A stretch of DNA of 64,000 nucleotides, taken from assembly GCF_000237085.1 (NCBI RefSeq), contig NC_016627.1, positions 4,390,001 through 4,454,000 on the forward strand. The letters are read 5' to 3'. Every line of letters starts with the position of its first letter. Position 1 is the stretch's first letter. This DNA comes from Acetivibrio clariflavus DSM 19732 (GTDB taxonomy: Bacteria > Bacillota > Clostridia > Acetivibrionales > Acetivibrionaceae). A model generated the notes under the pieces. It was given only the letters and a program-made list of their open reading frames with translations. It ran no database searches and was not told where the DNA came from. The translations under genes were made by a program, and so were the position numbers. This document shows positions 8,147 to 15,218 of this stretch, one piece after another.

Positions 8147-8214
8147 ACACTGCCTAAGGCCATTTAAGTGTAGTAAAAATAGCCTCGGGATTCAGCTAAA
8201 AAAGCAAGCTAACT

Positions 8215-9444
8215 TTATTTGTGCAATAATGCCTCTGGGGCCAAACTATATGTCCCAATTGCAGGCTTTACCAACTTATTCATTGATTCTTTACTAAAGT
8301 ACCTTCGACCAATTTGCCATTCCTCGTGCTGCTCTATTAATATTGATCCAACCAATCTTATTACTGATTCACGATTTGGAAATATACTTACCACGTCAGT
8401 TCTTCGCCGTATTTCCCTGTTTAGTCTTTCTAATGGATTCGTGGAATGTAGCTGTGCCCAATGTTCTCGCGGAAACTCCATATACTGCAACACATTCTCA
8501 CATCCATTTTCCAAGACTTCCATTGCTTTCGGAAATCTTCCCTTTAACTGTTCTACAACTGTATATAATTGATTCTTAGCTGTTTTCTGGTCCGGTGCTG
8601 CAAATACTGTTCTTACTATTGCTGATACCATACCTTGCTGTTTCCGTGGCACCTGACTTAATACATTCCTCATAAAATGCACTCGACACCTTTGCCACGA
8701 ACAACCTCCTAAAACTTCTGAAATCGCCTTTTTTAACCCTTCGTGAGAATCACTAATAACAAGTTGGACTCCATGTAATCCACGATTTACAAGTCGGCGT
8801 AAAAACTCTGTCCAGAATGGCCCGCTTTCTGTAAGTCCAACATCAAAACCCAAAATCTCACGTTCACCATTTTCATTAACACCTACTGCTACAACCAATG
8901 CCATGTTTTCTACATGTCCACCTTCCCGTACTTTTGGAAATGTTGCATCCAACCACAAATATGGATATTTAATTGTTAATTTACGGTTTACAAATTGAGT
9001 AACATATTCATCAAGTTCTTGGCTTATGCGTGATACTTTACTTTTATCAATACCTTCCATACCAAGTGCCTGAACTAATTCATCCACTTTTCGGGTGCTT
9101 ATACCATGGACATATGCTTCCTGAACAACATTAACAAGTGCTTTTTCCCACATACGCCTAGGCTCTAGAAAACTTGGGAAATAGGTTCCCTCACGAAGTT
9201 TAGGTATTTTTAAATCAATGGTACCAAGACGGGTATTATATGGTCTGATTCTGACACCATTCCTTTGATTATTTCTTTCTTCTGTACGTTCATACTTATC
9301 TGCACCAATTTTTGCAGTCACTTCAGCTTCCATCAACTTATTTAGTATTAAAGCCATCAGATCTCTCATGAAATCTCCATCTTTTACATGTCCATAATAC
9401 TTGAAAATTTCTTCGATTAGTGGCATTATATCTTTTGTAGCCAT
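8215..9444 (-). CDS. IS256-family transposase
   Basis: A 409-residue mutator-type DDE transposase. The family order is seen: N-terminal EAEVTAKIGADKYER with RNGVRIRPYNTRLG, first Asp in YLWLDATFPKVR, second Asp in VISDSHEGLKKA with CRVHFMRNVL after it, and the Glu region HSTNPLERLNREIRRRTDVV. It looks intact and full length, so it may be active. AGGAGGTCATATC lies just upstream of the ATG. Confidence 0.95.
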   Translation of the reverse strand: MATKDIMPLIEEIFKYYGHVKDGDFMRDLMALILNKLMEAEVTAKIGADKYERTEERNNQRNGVRIRPYNTRLGTIDLKIPKLREGTYFPSFLEPRRMWEKALVNVVQEAYVHGISTRKVDELVQALGMEGIDKSKVSRISQELDEYVTQFVNRKLTIKYPYLWLDATFPKVREGGHVENMALVVAVGVNENGEREILGFDVGLTESGPFWTEFLRRLVNRGLHGVQLVISDSHEGLKKAISEVLGGCSWQRCRVHFMRNVLSQVPRKQQGMVSAIVRTVFAAPDQKTAKNQLYTVVEQLKGRFPKAMEVLENGCENVLQYMEFPREHWAQLHSTNPLERLNREIRRRTDVVSIFPNRESVIRLVGSILIEQHEEWQIGRRYFSKESMNKLVKPAIGTYSLAPEALLHK

Positions 9445-9628
9445 GATATGACCTCCTCTACTTTTGTTTGGCTAACATAGTAGAAAACCATATCGTGGCT
9501 TTATTTTCAAGGGACAATATTTTCCAGTAATTTTAAGTCATCAATTTTACACTACTACTTAAGACTATAACTCGAACTGTCTCCTGTTAACATGGCAATG
9601 TAAATATTCTAATTAATATGAACCTTAT

Positions 9629-9934
9629 TTACTTTTCAGTTTTATCGCCATATTGCTTTAATATATTTTCCAGGGTATTTACATAGTTAATAAACTCATC
9701 TTTGCCTTTTGCCGTTAAATTGTATCTGGTTCGAGGCTTTTTGTTGAAGAAATCTTTGTATACTTCTATATATCCGTTTTCCTCCATTTTCGAAAGATGA
9801 ATGCTTAAATTCCCGTCAGTTGCACCGGTTATTTCCTTTAATTCAGTAAACGTTTTTTCTCCTGTCATTAAGCTAGCTATAATAGCTATTCTAAGTTTTG
9901 ATTGGAATATGTCAGGAATTGAATTAATATTCAA
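9629..9934 (-). CDS. Winged-helix transcriptional regulator
   Basis: A 101-residue ArsR/MarR-like winged-helix protein. FQSKLRIAIIASLMTGEKTFTELKEITGATDGNLSIHLSKMEENGYIEV contains the helix-turn-helix and is followed by the wing (KKPRTRYNLTAKGKDEF). No metal-binding Cys pair is present. It is one base away from the upstream membrane gene, and the palindrome at 10592-10631 in their shared promoter is a likely binding site. Confidence 0.85.
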   Translation of the reverse strand: MNINSIPDIFQSKLRIAIIASLMTGEKTFTELKEITGATDGNLSIHLSKMEENGYIEVYKDFFNKKPRTRYNLTAKGKDEFINYVNTLENILKQYGDKTEK

Positions 9935-9935
9935 A

Positions 9936-10541
9936 TTAATTCCTCCTCATTTTGCGGCTCTTCAAGAAGAAACCCACATATAAAAATGTAAAAGGCAAAG
10001 ATACTGAATACAGAAGATGATGCAAAGTCGACCCAGTAAACATTGAAAAATTAAAAAATGTATATATAACGCTTATACCTATATATATTATTCCAAGATT
10101 TCTAAGATGTTTATATCCGGTAAAAAGAGCAGTTGTAATCAGAGTAACAGCCAAACTGAAAAAAACCGTTGAAAATATATCAATATCCACTATAAAACTT
10201 GTCATTTCTGCAAATCCTGATTCAGAAGTGGCTATAATTTTAGGCGGTAAAACATTCATAATCAATATTAATACCCATACTTTCATCAGATGCTTTTCAA
10301 CCCTTCTTGATACACCCCAATAAATAAGAGCAGCAATCAATGCATATATGGGAAAAATATAGTTAAGTAATGGAAAAATACTTATTACACCACAATTTGC
10401 ATTTCTGTTTGAAAACTCAATTAGCATTAATATGCTGTGAACAGCAAAGAGCATTCCCCAATAAATGAATATTTTACTGAATGCGGTAAAGGACTTGCTT
10501 GTATGTTCTATCACCCCTTTTATTATAGATATGTCTTCCAT
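9936..10541 (-). CDS. Six-helix membrane protein, partner of the winged-helix regulator; possible premature stop at codon 3
   Basis: About 201 residues with roughly six hydrophobic segments; family not recognised. Small winged-helix regulators in Firmicutes often follow such membrane proteins. The best ribosome site (GAGAGGTG at 10575-10582) leads to an ATG at 10568, but this reads Met-Asp-TAG and then continues in the same frame through KTLQEAMEDISI. The natural start is therefore blocked by an amber codon. Translation could restart at TTG 10553 or ATG 10541. It may be poorly expressed or be a recent pseudogene. Confidence 0.6.
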   Translation of the reverse strand: MEDISIIKGVIEHTSKSFTAFSKIFIYWGMLFAVHSILMLIEFSNRNANCGVISIFPLLNYIFPIYALIAALIYWGVSRRVEKHLMKVWVLILIMNVLPPKIIATSESGFAEMTSFIVDIDIFSTVFFSLAVTLITTALFTGYKHLRNLGIIYIGISVIYTFFNFSMFTGSTLHHLLYSVSLPFTFLYVGFFLKSRKMRRN

Positions 10542-10591
10542 TGCCTCTTGCAATGTTTTCTAATCCATAAAATACACCTCTCACATTATAT

Positions 10592-10631
10592 TATAAAGTA
10601 AAATATAACTATAAAGTACTTTATATTTTAA
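10592..10631. promoter_or_regulatory. Palindromic operator upstream of the membrane protein/regulator operon
   Basis: TATAAAGTACTTTATA (10610-10625) is a perfect 16-base palindrome; a further TATAAAGTA half-site lies at 10592-10600. Outer TAAAATATAA/TTATATTTTA arms extend it. The position just upstream of the operon fits autoregulation by the winged-helix protein. Confidence 0.5.
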
Positions 10632-10773
10632 AGCGCAATCGAATATTAATTTTTTGTCAATTTTTTGTATTTCTATAGTAACTGATTCTTCTATTCTTTC
10701 TTAAGTTAGTTAAAACAAATGAAAAAACATGATAATATAAATAGGAATTAAGCAAAAGAAAAGAGATTATCCC

Positions 10774-10926
10774 ATGGATAAGTTTATGAAACAATTAGCT
10801 TCAAACTTAGACTTTATCAGTTATGAAATAAATGGTGGCAAATGCTATATAACAGTAGCTTCCAACCTCAAAGAAGTAACATGTCCATTTTGCGGTCCAC
10901 CATCAACCATAGGGATTTTAAATTGA
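10774..10926 (+). pseudogene. ISL3-family transposase fragment (N-terminus)
   Basis: A 50-codon frame reading MDKFMKQLASNLDFISYEI and then EVTCPFCGPPST. This matches the start of ISL3 transposases, including the first Cys pair of their zinc-binding region, and then stops. No remainder or second terminal repeat was seen, so it is a relic. Confidence 0.75.
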
Positions 10927-11032
10927 TGCAGTTCTTCGATACTTTATGAATTATATGAATTCAATTCAGGTATGTTGATTTTTAATTTTTACCGAAGCTT
11001 AACGAACAAATACATTGTAATAAAATATATAC

Positions 11033-11073
11033 TTTCCGGGAAATCCAATAATATATTTTGTGACTTCCCGGAA
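11033..11073 (-). terminator. Terminator of the metNIQ operon
   Basis: TTTCCGGGAA and TTCCCGGAAA form a perfect 10-bp stem immediately downstream of the metQ stop codon on the minus strand. Confidence 0.7.
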
Positions 11074-11081
11074 ATAAACGG

Positions 11082-11972
11082 CTAATTGTCCAGTTTTGCA
11101 GGAATAACTGCACCGTTATAAGTATCCGTTATGTACTTTCTGACATCTTCCGACTGCAGAGCTTTCACCAAAGCGACAATGGCAGGATTGTTCAAGTCTT
11201 CTTCCCGAACGGCAATGATATTGGCATAAGGACTATCGCTTCCTTCGCTGAAGAGCCTTGCGGAAGTAATCTTTGCTTCTAAGGCCTTATTGGTGTTGGT
11301 GATAAAGAAATCATAGTCGTCTTTTGTAGGAATGATCTGTGCCGAGTCAAGTTCAATAATCTTTATAGGGCGCAGATATTCCGCAATATCTGATACCGAA
11401 GCACTAAGAGAGTTTGCAGTTTCGGGATTAAGCTTGATAAACCCGTTTTCCTCAAGAATGCGCAAGGCTCGGTATTCATTGGTACCATCATTAGGAATTG
11501 CTACAACTGCATTATCCGGTATGTCTTCTTTAGAACTGTATTTGTCGGAATATGCAGTAATGGGTTCTACATGGATATCTCCCGCATTCACAAGGTTATA
11601 TCCGTTTATTTTGTTCCACTCCTGTAAATAAGGTTCATGCTGAAAAAAGTTAAAATCAATTTCTCCTTTTGCAAGTTTTTCGTTGGTAGTGTTATCGGCA
11701 GCTGTTGCAACCAACTCTACAATAATACCTTGTTCTTTCAGCTTGGGAGCCACATATTCAATGAGCTCGGAGTGGGGAACCAAATCGGCGATACCCTTAA
11801 TGGTTACCGATTCCCCAGAGGGAGATGGATTTATATTGCTGTTAGAAGTCGGAGTATCTGAAGAAACATTTGAAGTTTTCAAATCCCCTTCTCTGCCGCA
11901 TCCTGTAAGAAAGCTCAATGATAATATAAATGTAAGGATAATAAGGATCACGTTTTGTTTTTTCATTTTCAA
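11082..11972 (-). CDS. metQ: Methionine ABC transporter substrate-binding lipoprotein
   Basis: NlpA/MetQ family, 296 residues. Signal peptide with lipobox SLSFLTGCGRE (Cys near residue 25), then the family text LVPHSELIEYVAPKLKEQGI and the ligand region DFNFFQHEPYLQEWN. VAIPNDGTNEYRALRILEENGFI is highly characteristic. The receptor captures methionine outside the membrane and hands it to MetI. It is the last gene of metN-metI-metQ and is followed by a strong terminator. Whether it prefers methionine or a related sulfur compound is not decided by sequence. Confidence 0.92.
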   Translation of the reverse strand: MKMKKQNVILIILTFILSLSFLTGCGREGDLKTSNVSSDTPTSNSNINPSPSGESVTIKGIADLVPHSELIEYVAPKLKEQGIIVELVATAADNTTNEKLAKGEIDFNFFQHEPYLQEWNKINGYNLVNAGDIHVEPITAYSDKYSSKEDIPDNAVVAIPNDGTNEYRALRILEENGFIKLNPETANSLSASVSDIAEYLRPIKIIELDSAQIIPTKDDYDFFITNTNKALEAKITSARLFSEGSDSPYANIIAVREEDLNNPAIVALVKALQSEDVRKYITDTYNGAVIPAKLDN

Positions 11973-11987
11973 TCTCCTCCATTTTAA

Positions 11988-12698
11988 TTAAATTAAATTT
12001 CTCTTTTTCAGGATTTGCTTGGATGTAAAGTTTCCAATCCACTGAACCAGTTGGACAAGGGCAATCAGAACATAGACGGATGCAAACAAAACATCATGCT
12101 GAAAACGCTGGTAACCAAATCTTACTGCTATATCTCCGATGCCTCCGGCTCCAAACATACCCGCAAGTGCGGTCATGGAAATTACGGCAATGACAGCCAC
12201 TGTAAACCCACGGATTAAGGAAGGTAAAGTTTCAGGAATTAATATGCGAAAAATTATTTGAAAATTAGTGCTGCCTATAGACTTTGCAGCCTCAATTTTT
12301 CCTTTTGAAATCTCAAGCAAACTGCTTTCGACAATTCTTGCATACATGGGGATACAACTGGCAGCAATGGATATGATACAAGCATTGGTGCCGTAAGATT
12401 TCCCGAAAAAAAGCCGTGCCACCGGAATCATCAGAATGATCATGACCATTTGGGGTAGGGAACGCAGTGCGTTAATCAGCCAGCCCGACCCGGTATATAA
12501 AATTCTCATGGGTACCAAACCGTCCGGATTGGTTACCGTCAACAGAATGCCGAGCAGAAGGCCGAACACCAGCATTATGATAGAAGACACTAGCGTCATA
12601 TATAGTGTTTCTCCAATAGCAGGCACCAGCCGTACCCATATCTCCGGTGCAAAAGAACCTTTTATCACCTCCCAGATTGGAGTATCCAGTAAACTCAT
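11988..12698 (-). CDS. metI: Methionine ABC transporter permease
   Basis: A 236-residue permease with about five membrane helices. The EAA motif is seen as ESSLLEISKGKIEAAKSIG near residues 125-145, and ALRSLPQMVMIILMIPVAR is typical of MetI. It lies between metN and metQ with short gaps and forms the membrane channel of the importer. Confidence 0.93.
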   Translation of the reverse strand: MSLLDTPIWEVIKGSFAPEIWVRLVPAIGETLYMTLVSSIIMLVFGLLLGILLTVTNPDGLVPMRILYTGSGWLINALRSLPQMVMIILMIPVARLFFGKSYGTNACIISIAASCIPMYARIVESSLLEISKGKIEAAKSIGSTNFQIIFRILIPETLPSLIRGFTVAVIAVISMTALAGMFGAGGIGDIAVRFGYQRFQHDVLFASVYVLIALVQLVQWIGNFTSKQILKKRNLI

Positions 12699-12737
12699 AC
12701 CATCACTCCTTTACAATGATTTATAATTTTGAAATTA

Positions 12738-13550
12738 TTAAATACCGCAACCGTTATCAAACTCCGTAACCCGCTGAAATTCAGTAAATACCTTAGTAAA
12801 CAGAGCTCCCGTACGGCTAAGCGGGTTATTAAAAATTTCCCGAACGGATCCCACTTCAATGATTTTACCGTCTTCAAGAACGGCCATCCGATCACAGGTA
12901 TATCGAATGGCATCCAGTTCATGGGTAATCATTAAAATGGTAATACCGGTAGCTCGATTAATTTCTTTAAGTAAATCCAGAATTTGTAAAGTGGTCTGAG
13001 GGTCAAGAGCAGAGGTTGCCTCATCGCTTAGCAAGAGATTCGGACGGTTAACTAACGCCCGGGCAATTCCTACACGTTGCTTCTGACCTCCGGATAATCC
13101 TCCCGGGTAAGCATTCAGCTTATCGGATAAACCAACAAGCTCGGCTGTTTCAAAGACTCTGCGGCGAATTTCCGCTTTCGGGATTTTGCTTATTTCCAGC
13201 GGGTAGGATATGTTATGATAAACGGTTTTGGCTTCGAACAGATTAAAGGTTTGAAAAATCATGCCAATCTTTTTTCTCTCTTGCAGCAATTGCTTTTTTG
13301 AAAGGCTGAGTATTTCAACACCTCCCACTTTGATACTGCCTGAATCCGGCGTTTCAAGTCTGTTGATGCATCGGGCAAGTGTGGATTTTCCTGCCCCGCT
13401 GAATCCTATAATCCCAAATATCTCACCCTTCCGCACCGTTAAATTAACTCCCTTGAGTACTTGAAGCGGGCCGTTACGTGTGCGGAAGGTTTTATGTAGG
13501 CCTGAAATCTGAATATAATCATCCATAACACCCATTTCGCACAGCATCAC
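12738..13550 (-). CDS. metN: Methionine ABC transporter ATPase
   Basis: ATPase subunit with Walker A GFSGAGKST, Q-loop FQTFNLFEAKTV, signature LSGGQKQR, Walker B LLLSDEATSALD and VDRMAVLEDGKI-like C-terminal text (CDRMAVLEDGKI). At about 270 residues it lacks the roughly 100-residue C-terminal ACT-like NIL domain that mediates methionine trans-inhibition in longer MetN proteins, so import may not be feedback-inhibited at the protein level. The start is uncertain: GTG 13550, ATG 13547 and ATG 13526 are all in frame. A leader ORF and two hairpins precede it. Confidence 0.92.
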   Translation of the reverse strand: MMLCEMGVMDDYIQISGLHKTFRTRNGPLQVLKGVNLTVRKGEIFGIIGFSGAGKSTLARCINRLETPDSGSIKVGGVEILSLSKKQLLQERKKIGMIFQTFNLFEAKTVYHNISYPLEISKIPKAEIRRRVFETAELVGLSDKLNAYPGGLSGGQKQRVGIARALVNRPNLLLSDEATSALDPQTTLQILDLLKEINRATGITILMITHELDAIRYTCDRMAVLEDGKIIEVGSVREIFNNPLSRTGALFTKVFTEFQRVTEFDNGCGI

Positions 13551-13590
13551 TTCTGACTTCTGTGCCTCTCCTTTCTGCTGAAATTATAAA

Positions 13591-13694
13591 AACATCATAT
13601 CAAGTTATTAAATGATGTTTTTGATGAAACTGCTAAATTCTCTGTCTACCCCAAATAACAGAAAAGCAGCCGGGATAACTCCAATCCCGACTGC
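13591..13694 (-). promoter_or_regulatory. Attenuator-like double hairpin in the metNIQ leader
   Basis: The first hairpin in the direction of transcription (13666-13694) pairs GCAG/CGGGAT with ATCCCG/CTGC and is followed by TTTTC, an intrinsic terminator shape. A second (about 13589-13620) has perfect 11-bp AAAAACATCAT/ATGATGTTTTT arms. Both lie after the leader ORF (stop at 13717) and before metN. Confidence 0.6.
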
Positions 13695-13716
13695 AGAAAA
13701 GCGCAGAAGGATAGAT

Positions 13717-13812
13717 TTATCCACCAGTAGGAAATATGGGCATACAAATAACCCCCATACTCATACTACAGTTCATATCATTATTTAGCTTAAGGCAAAT
13801 TGTATTTTTCAT
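13717..13812 (-). CDS. Cys/Met-rich leader peptide of the metNIQ operon (31 residues)
   Basis: The ATG at 13812 has AAAGGA at good distance. The product contains five Met and three Cys among 31 residues, concentrated in MNCSMSMGVICM. The stop lies 23 bases before a GC-rich hairpin with a T run. This is the classical arrangement of a translated leader that senses a scarce amino acid, here methionine and/or cysteine, which fits the downstream transporter. A small functional peptide is the alternative reading. Confidence 0.6.
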   Translation of the reverse strand: MKNTICLKLNNDMNCSMSMGVICMPIFPTGG

Positions 13813-13857
13813 ATTGTGCATCCTTTCTTTCAAAATACCCCAGACCAAAAACATATT

Positions 13858-13923
13858 ATTCATATATAAATGATATGTTATTAATCATATATAAATTATA
13901 TGAATTAAGGGTAAAAAAGTCAA
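13858..13923 (-). promoter_or_regulatory. metNIQ promoter with two overlapping operator-like repeats
   Basis: Minus strand TTGACT (13918-13923), 17-base spacer, TATAAT (13895-13900). Two copies of a shared AT motif, ATTCATATATAAATGATATG (13858-13877) and AATCATATATAAATTATATG (from 13883), cover the -10 region and the start point. Related copies occur at the rrf2 and GNAT/nif-like promoters, which suggests one repressor, most simply the Rrf2 protein. Confidence 0.65.
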
Positions 13924-13979
13924 TAAAAAATTTGGCCAATTCACAAATTTTTGTTGAATTAGCCAAAAAATTGTTCTTA

Positions 13980-14426
13980 TCAAATGTAGAACATCAAAGT
14001 ATTATAGTTCTTATAATTTTCTGCTTCTATAACCAAGTCTGCAATCGTAATTGTACTGAGAGTTTGTCTGACGTTTTTATCCAAAACATTAAAAACCGAC
14101 AACCGGAGGGCTTGTTCGATATCAGGGGCTTTATCTGAAACTGTTTCCTGTGCTTGCTCAAATAATGATACTTCGACGGACATTAATACATCCAGTACGG
14201 TTATTTGGCTTGGTGTTCTTGCTAACTGATAGCCGCCCTGAGTACCTTTAGTAGAATTAACAATTTTTGCTTTTTTCAATAAGGAAAATACCTGCTCCAG
14301 ATAAATTTTAGATATTCCCAGTTTTTCAGAAATGCTAATCACCGTAATATATTCTCCGCTGTTATATTGCTGTGCCATACTGATAACTGCTGCCAGGGCA
14401 TATCGTCCTTTTGCCGATATTCTCAT
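13980..14426 (-). CDS. Rrf2-family transcriptional regulator (CymR-like)
   Basis: About 148 residues with the typical N-terminus MRISAKGRYALAAVISMAQQY, a winged helix (ITVISISEKLGISKIYLEQVFSLLKKAKIV) and the wing STKGTQGGYQLARTPSQITVLDV. It lacks the three-Cys cluster that binds Fe-S in IscR, so it resembles CymR, the cysteine-metabolism repressor of Firmicutes. It sits between metNIQ and the nitrogenase-like operon and shares an operator motif with both. An in-frame GTG at 14435 has no better ribosome site, and MRIS is the usual family start. Confidence 0.88.
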   Translation of the reverse strand: MRISAKGRYALAAVISMAQQYNSGEYITVISISEKLGISKIYLEQVFSLLKKAKIVNSTKGTQGGYQLARTPSQITVLDVLMSVEVSLFEQAQETVSDKAPDIEQALRLSVFNVLDKNVRQTLSTITIADLVIEAENYKNYNTLMFYI

Positions 14427-14439
14427 CCTTATCACTCAT

Positions 14440-14492
14440 TTCATATATAAATAGTATGTAATTATGATAAAGAGAAAAATTTGTATTGTCAA
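14440..14492 (-). promoter_or_regulatory. Promoter and operator of the Rrf2 gene
   Basis: Minus strand TTGACA (14487-14492), 17-base spacer, TATCAT (14464-14469). The shared motif TCATATATAAATAGTATG (14441-14458) follows at the start point, consistent with autoregulation. Confidence 0.6.
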
Positions 14493-14600
14493 TAGACCAT
14501 CATTTATATCCCGATCCTTTCGTAAAAACAGGATCTGATGCTTACCTAATAATCCATTTCAATTAATACATAGTATTCATATAAGTTTATTAAAAAACAC

Positions 14601-14664
14601 TTGACATTGAATATAGATAAGTGTAATATTTTTTAACATAGCAAACATATATGATTTATATGAA
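14601..14664 (+). promoter_or_regulatory. Promoter and operator of the GNAT/nitrogenase-like operon
   Basis: TTGACA (14601-14606), 17-base spacer, TAATAT (14624-14629). ACATATATGATTTATATGA (14645-14663) just past the start point is an inverted, slightly shorter copy of the motif found at the metNIQ and rrf2 promoters. Confidence 0.65.
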
Positions 14665-14678
14665 AAGAGATGGTTGTT

Positions 14679-15218
14679 ATGGACTTACATATTAGAGAAG
14701 CGAATATATCTGACAGTGCGTTGGTGCTTTCGTTCATTAAAGAACTTGCAGAATTTGAGGGAATGGAAAAAGAGGTTACAACGACTGAAGCAGAGCTTCG
14801 GGAATCCCTTTTTCAAAAAAGACAGGCAAATGTTTTAATAGCCGAAGTTGACGGTAATCCTGCAGCCTTTGCACTGTTTTATCCCGTATATTCGACCTTC
14901 TCCGGACGACAAAACCTCTTTTTAGAAGACCTGTTTGTGAAAGAAGAATACCGAGGTAAAGGTATTGGTAAAGCACTTATGAAACAGCTTGCAAAGAAAG
15001 CTTTACAAATGGGTGCGAAACGTCTTGATTGGTATGTACTTGAGAACAATAAAAGCGGCTCAAAGTTTTATAATAAGCTGGGTGCAGTTCCCCTTTTAGA
15101 CCGGCGTACATATCGAATGAATGCAAAAAGTTTGGAATCTTTAGCAAACGGAGTGATGACAAATGTCAAAAATAAATTTATCCCTTCCGGAAGTACAGAT
15201 AAGGGAAATTCGAATTAA
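14679..15218 (+). CDS. GNAT-family N-acetyltransferase
   Basis: About 179 residues, with the acetyl-CoA binding region EEYRGKGIGKALMKQLAKKAL (motif A, R/Q-x-x-G-x-G) and WYVLENNKSGSKFYNKLGA (motif B) typical of diamine/polyamine-type GNATs. Start codons at 14670 and 14679 are both possible; GAGATGG spacing favours the second. The last 18 codons overlap the nifD-like gene in another frame, so the two are translationally coupled. Its substrate is unknown. In this setting it may acetylate a sulfur compound or amine. Confidence 0.85.
   Translation: MDLHIREANISDSALVLSFIKELAEFEGMEKEVTTTEAELRESLFQKRQANVLIAEVDGNPAAFALFYPVYSTFSGRQNLFLEDLFVKEEYRGKGIGKALMKQLAKKALQMGAKRLDWYVLENNKSGSKFYNKLGAVPLLDRRTYRMNAKSLESLANGVMTNVKNKFIPSGSTDKGNSN

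Larger units (their letters stand above)
7963..9556 (-). mobile_element. IS256-family insertion sequence
   Basis: Imperfect terminal repeats AGTGGTGTAAATTG (7963) and, inverted, AGTAGTGTAAAATTG (9542-9556) bracket one full-length transposase. No clear target duplication is visible. The left part carries two large stem-loops (see 8006-8146). Confidence 0.75.

Noticed and set aside
7963-9556. Target duplication of the first IS256
   Set aside because: The bases flanking the two ends do not match over 8-9 positions.
13560-13920. SAM riboswitch or T-box upstream of metNIQ
   Set aside because: No T-box GGGTGGNACC-like sequence, no K-turn or SAM-I core is visible; the leader ORF plus terminator explains the region better.
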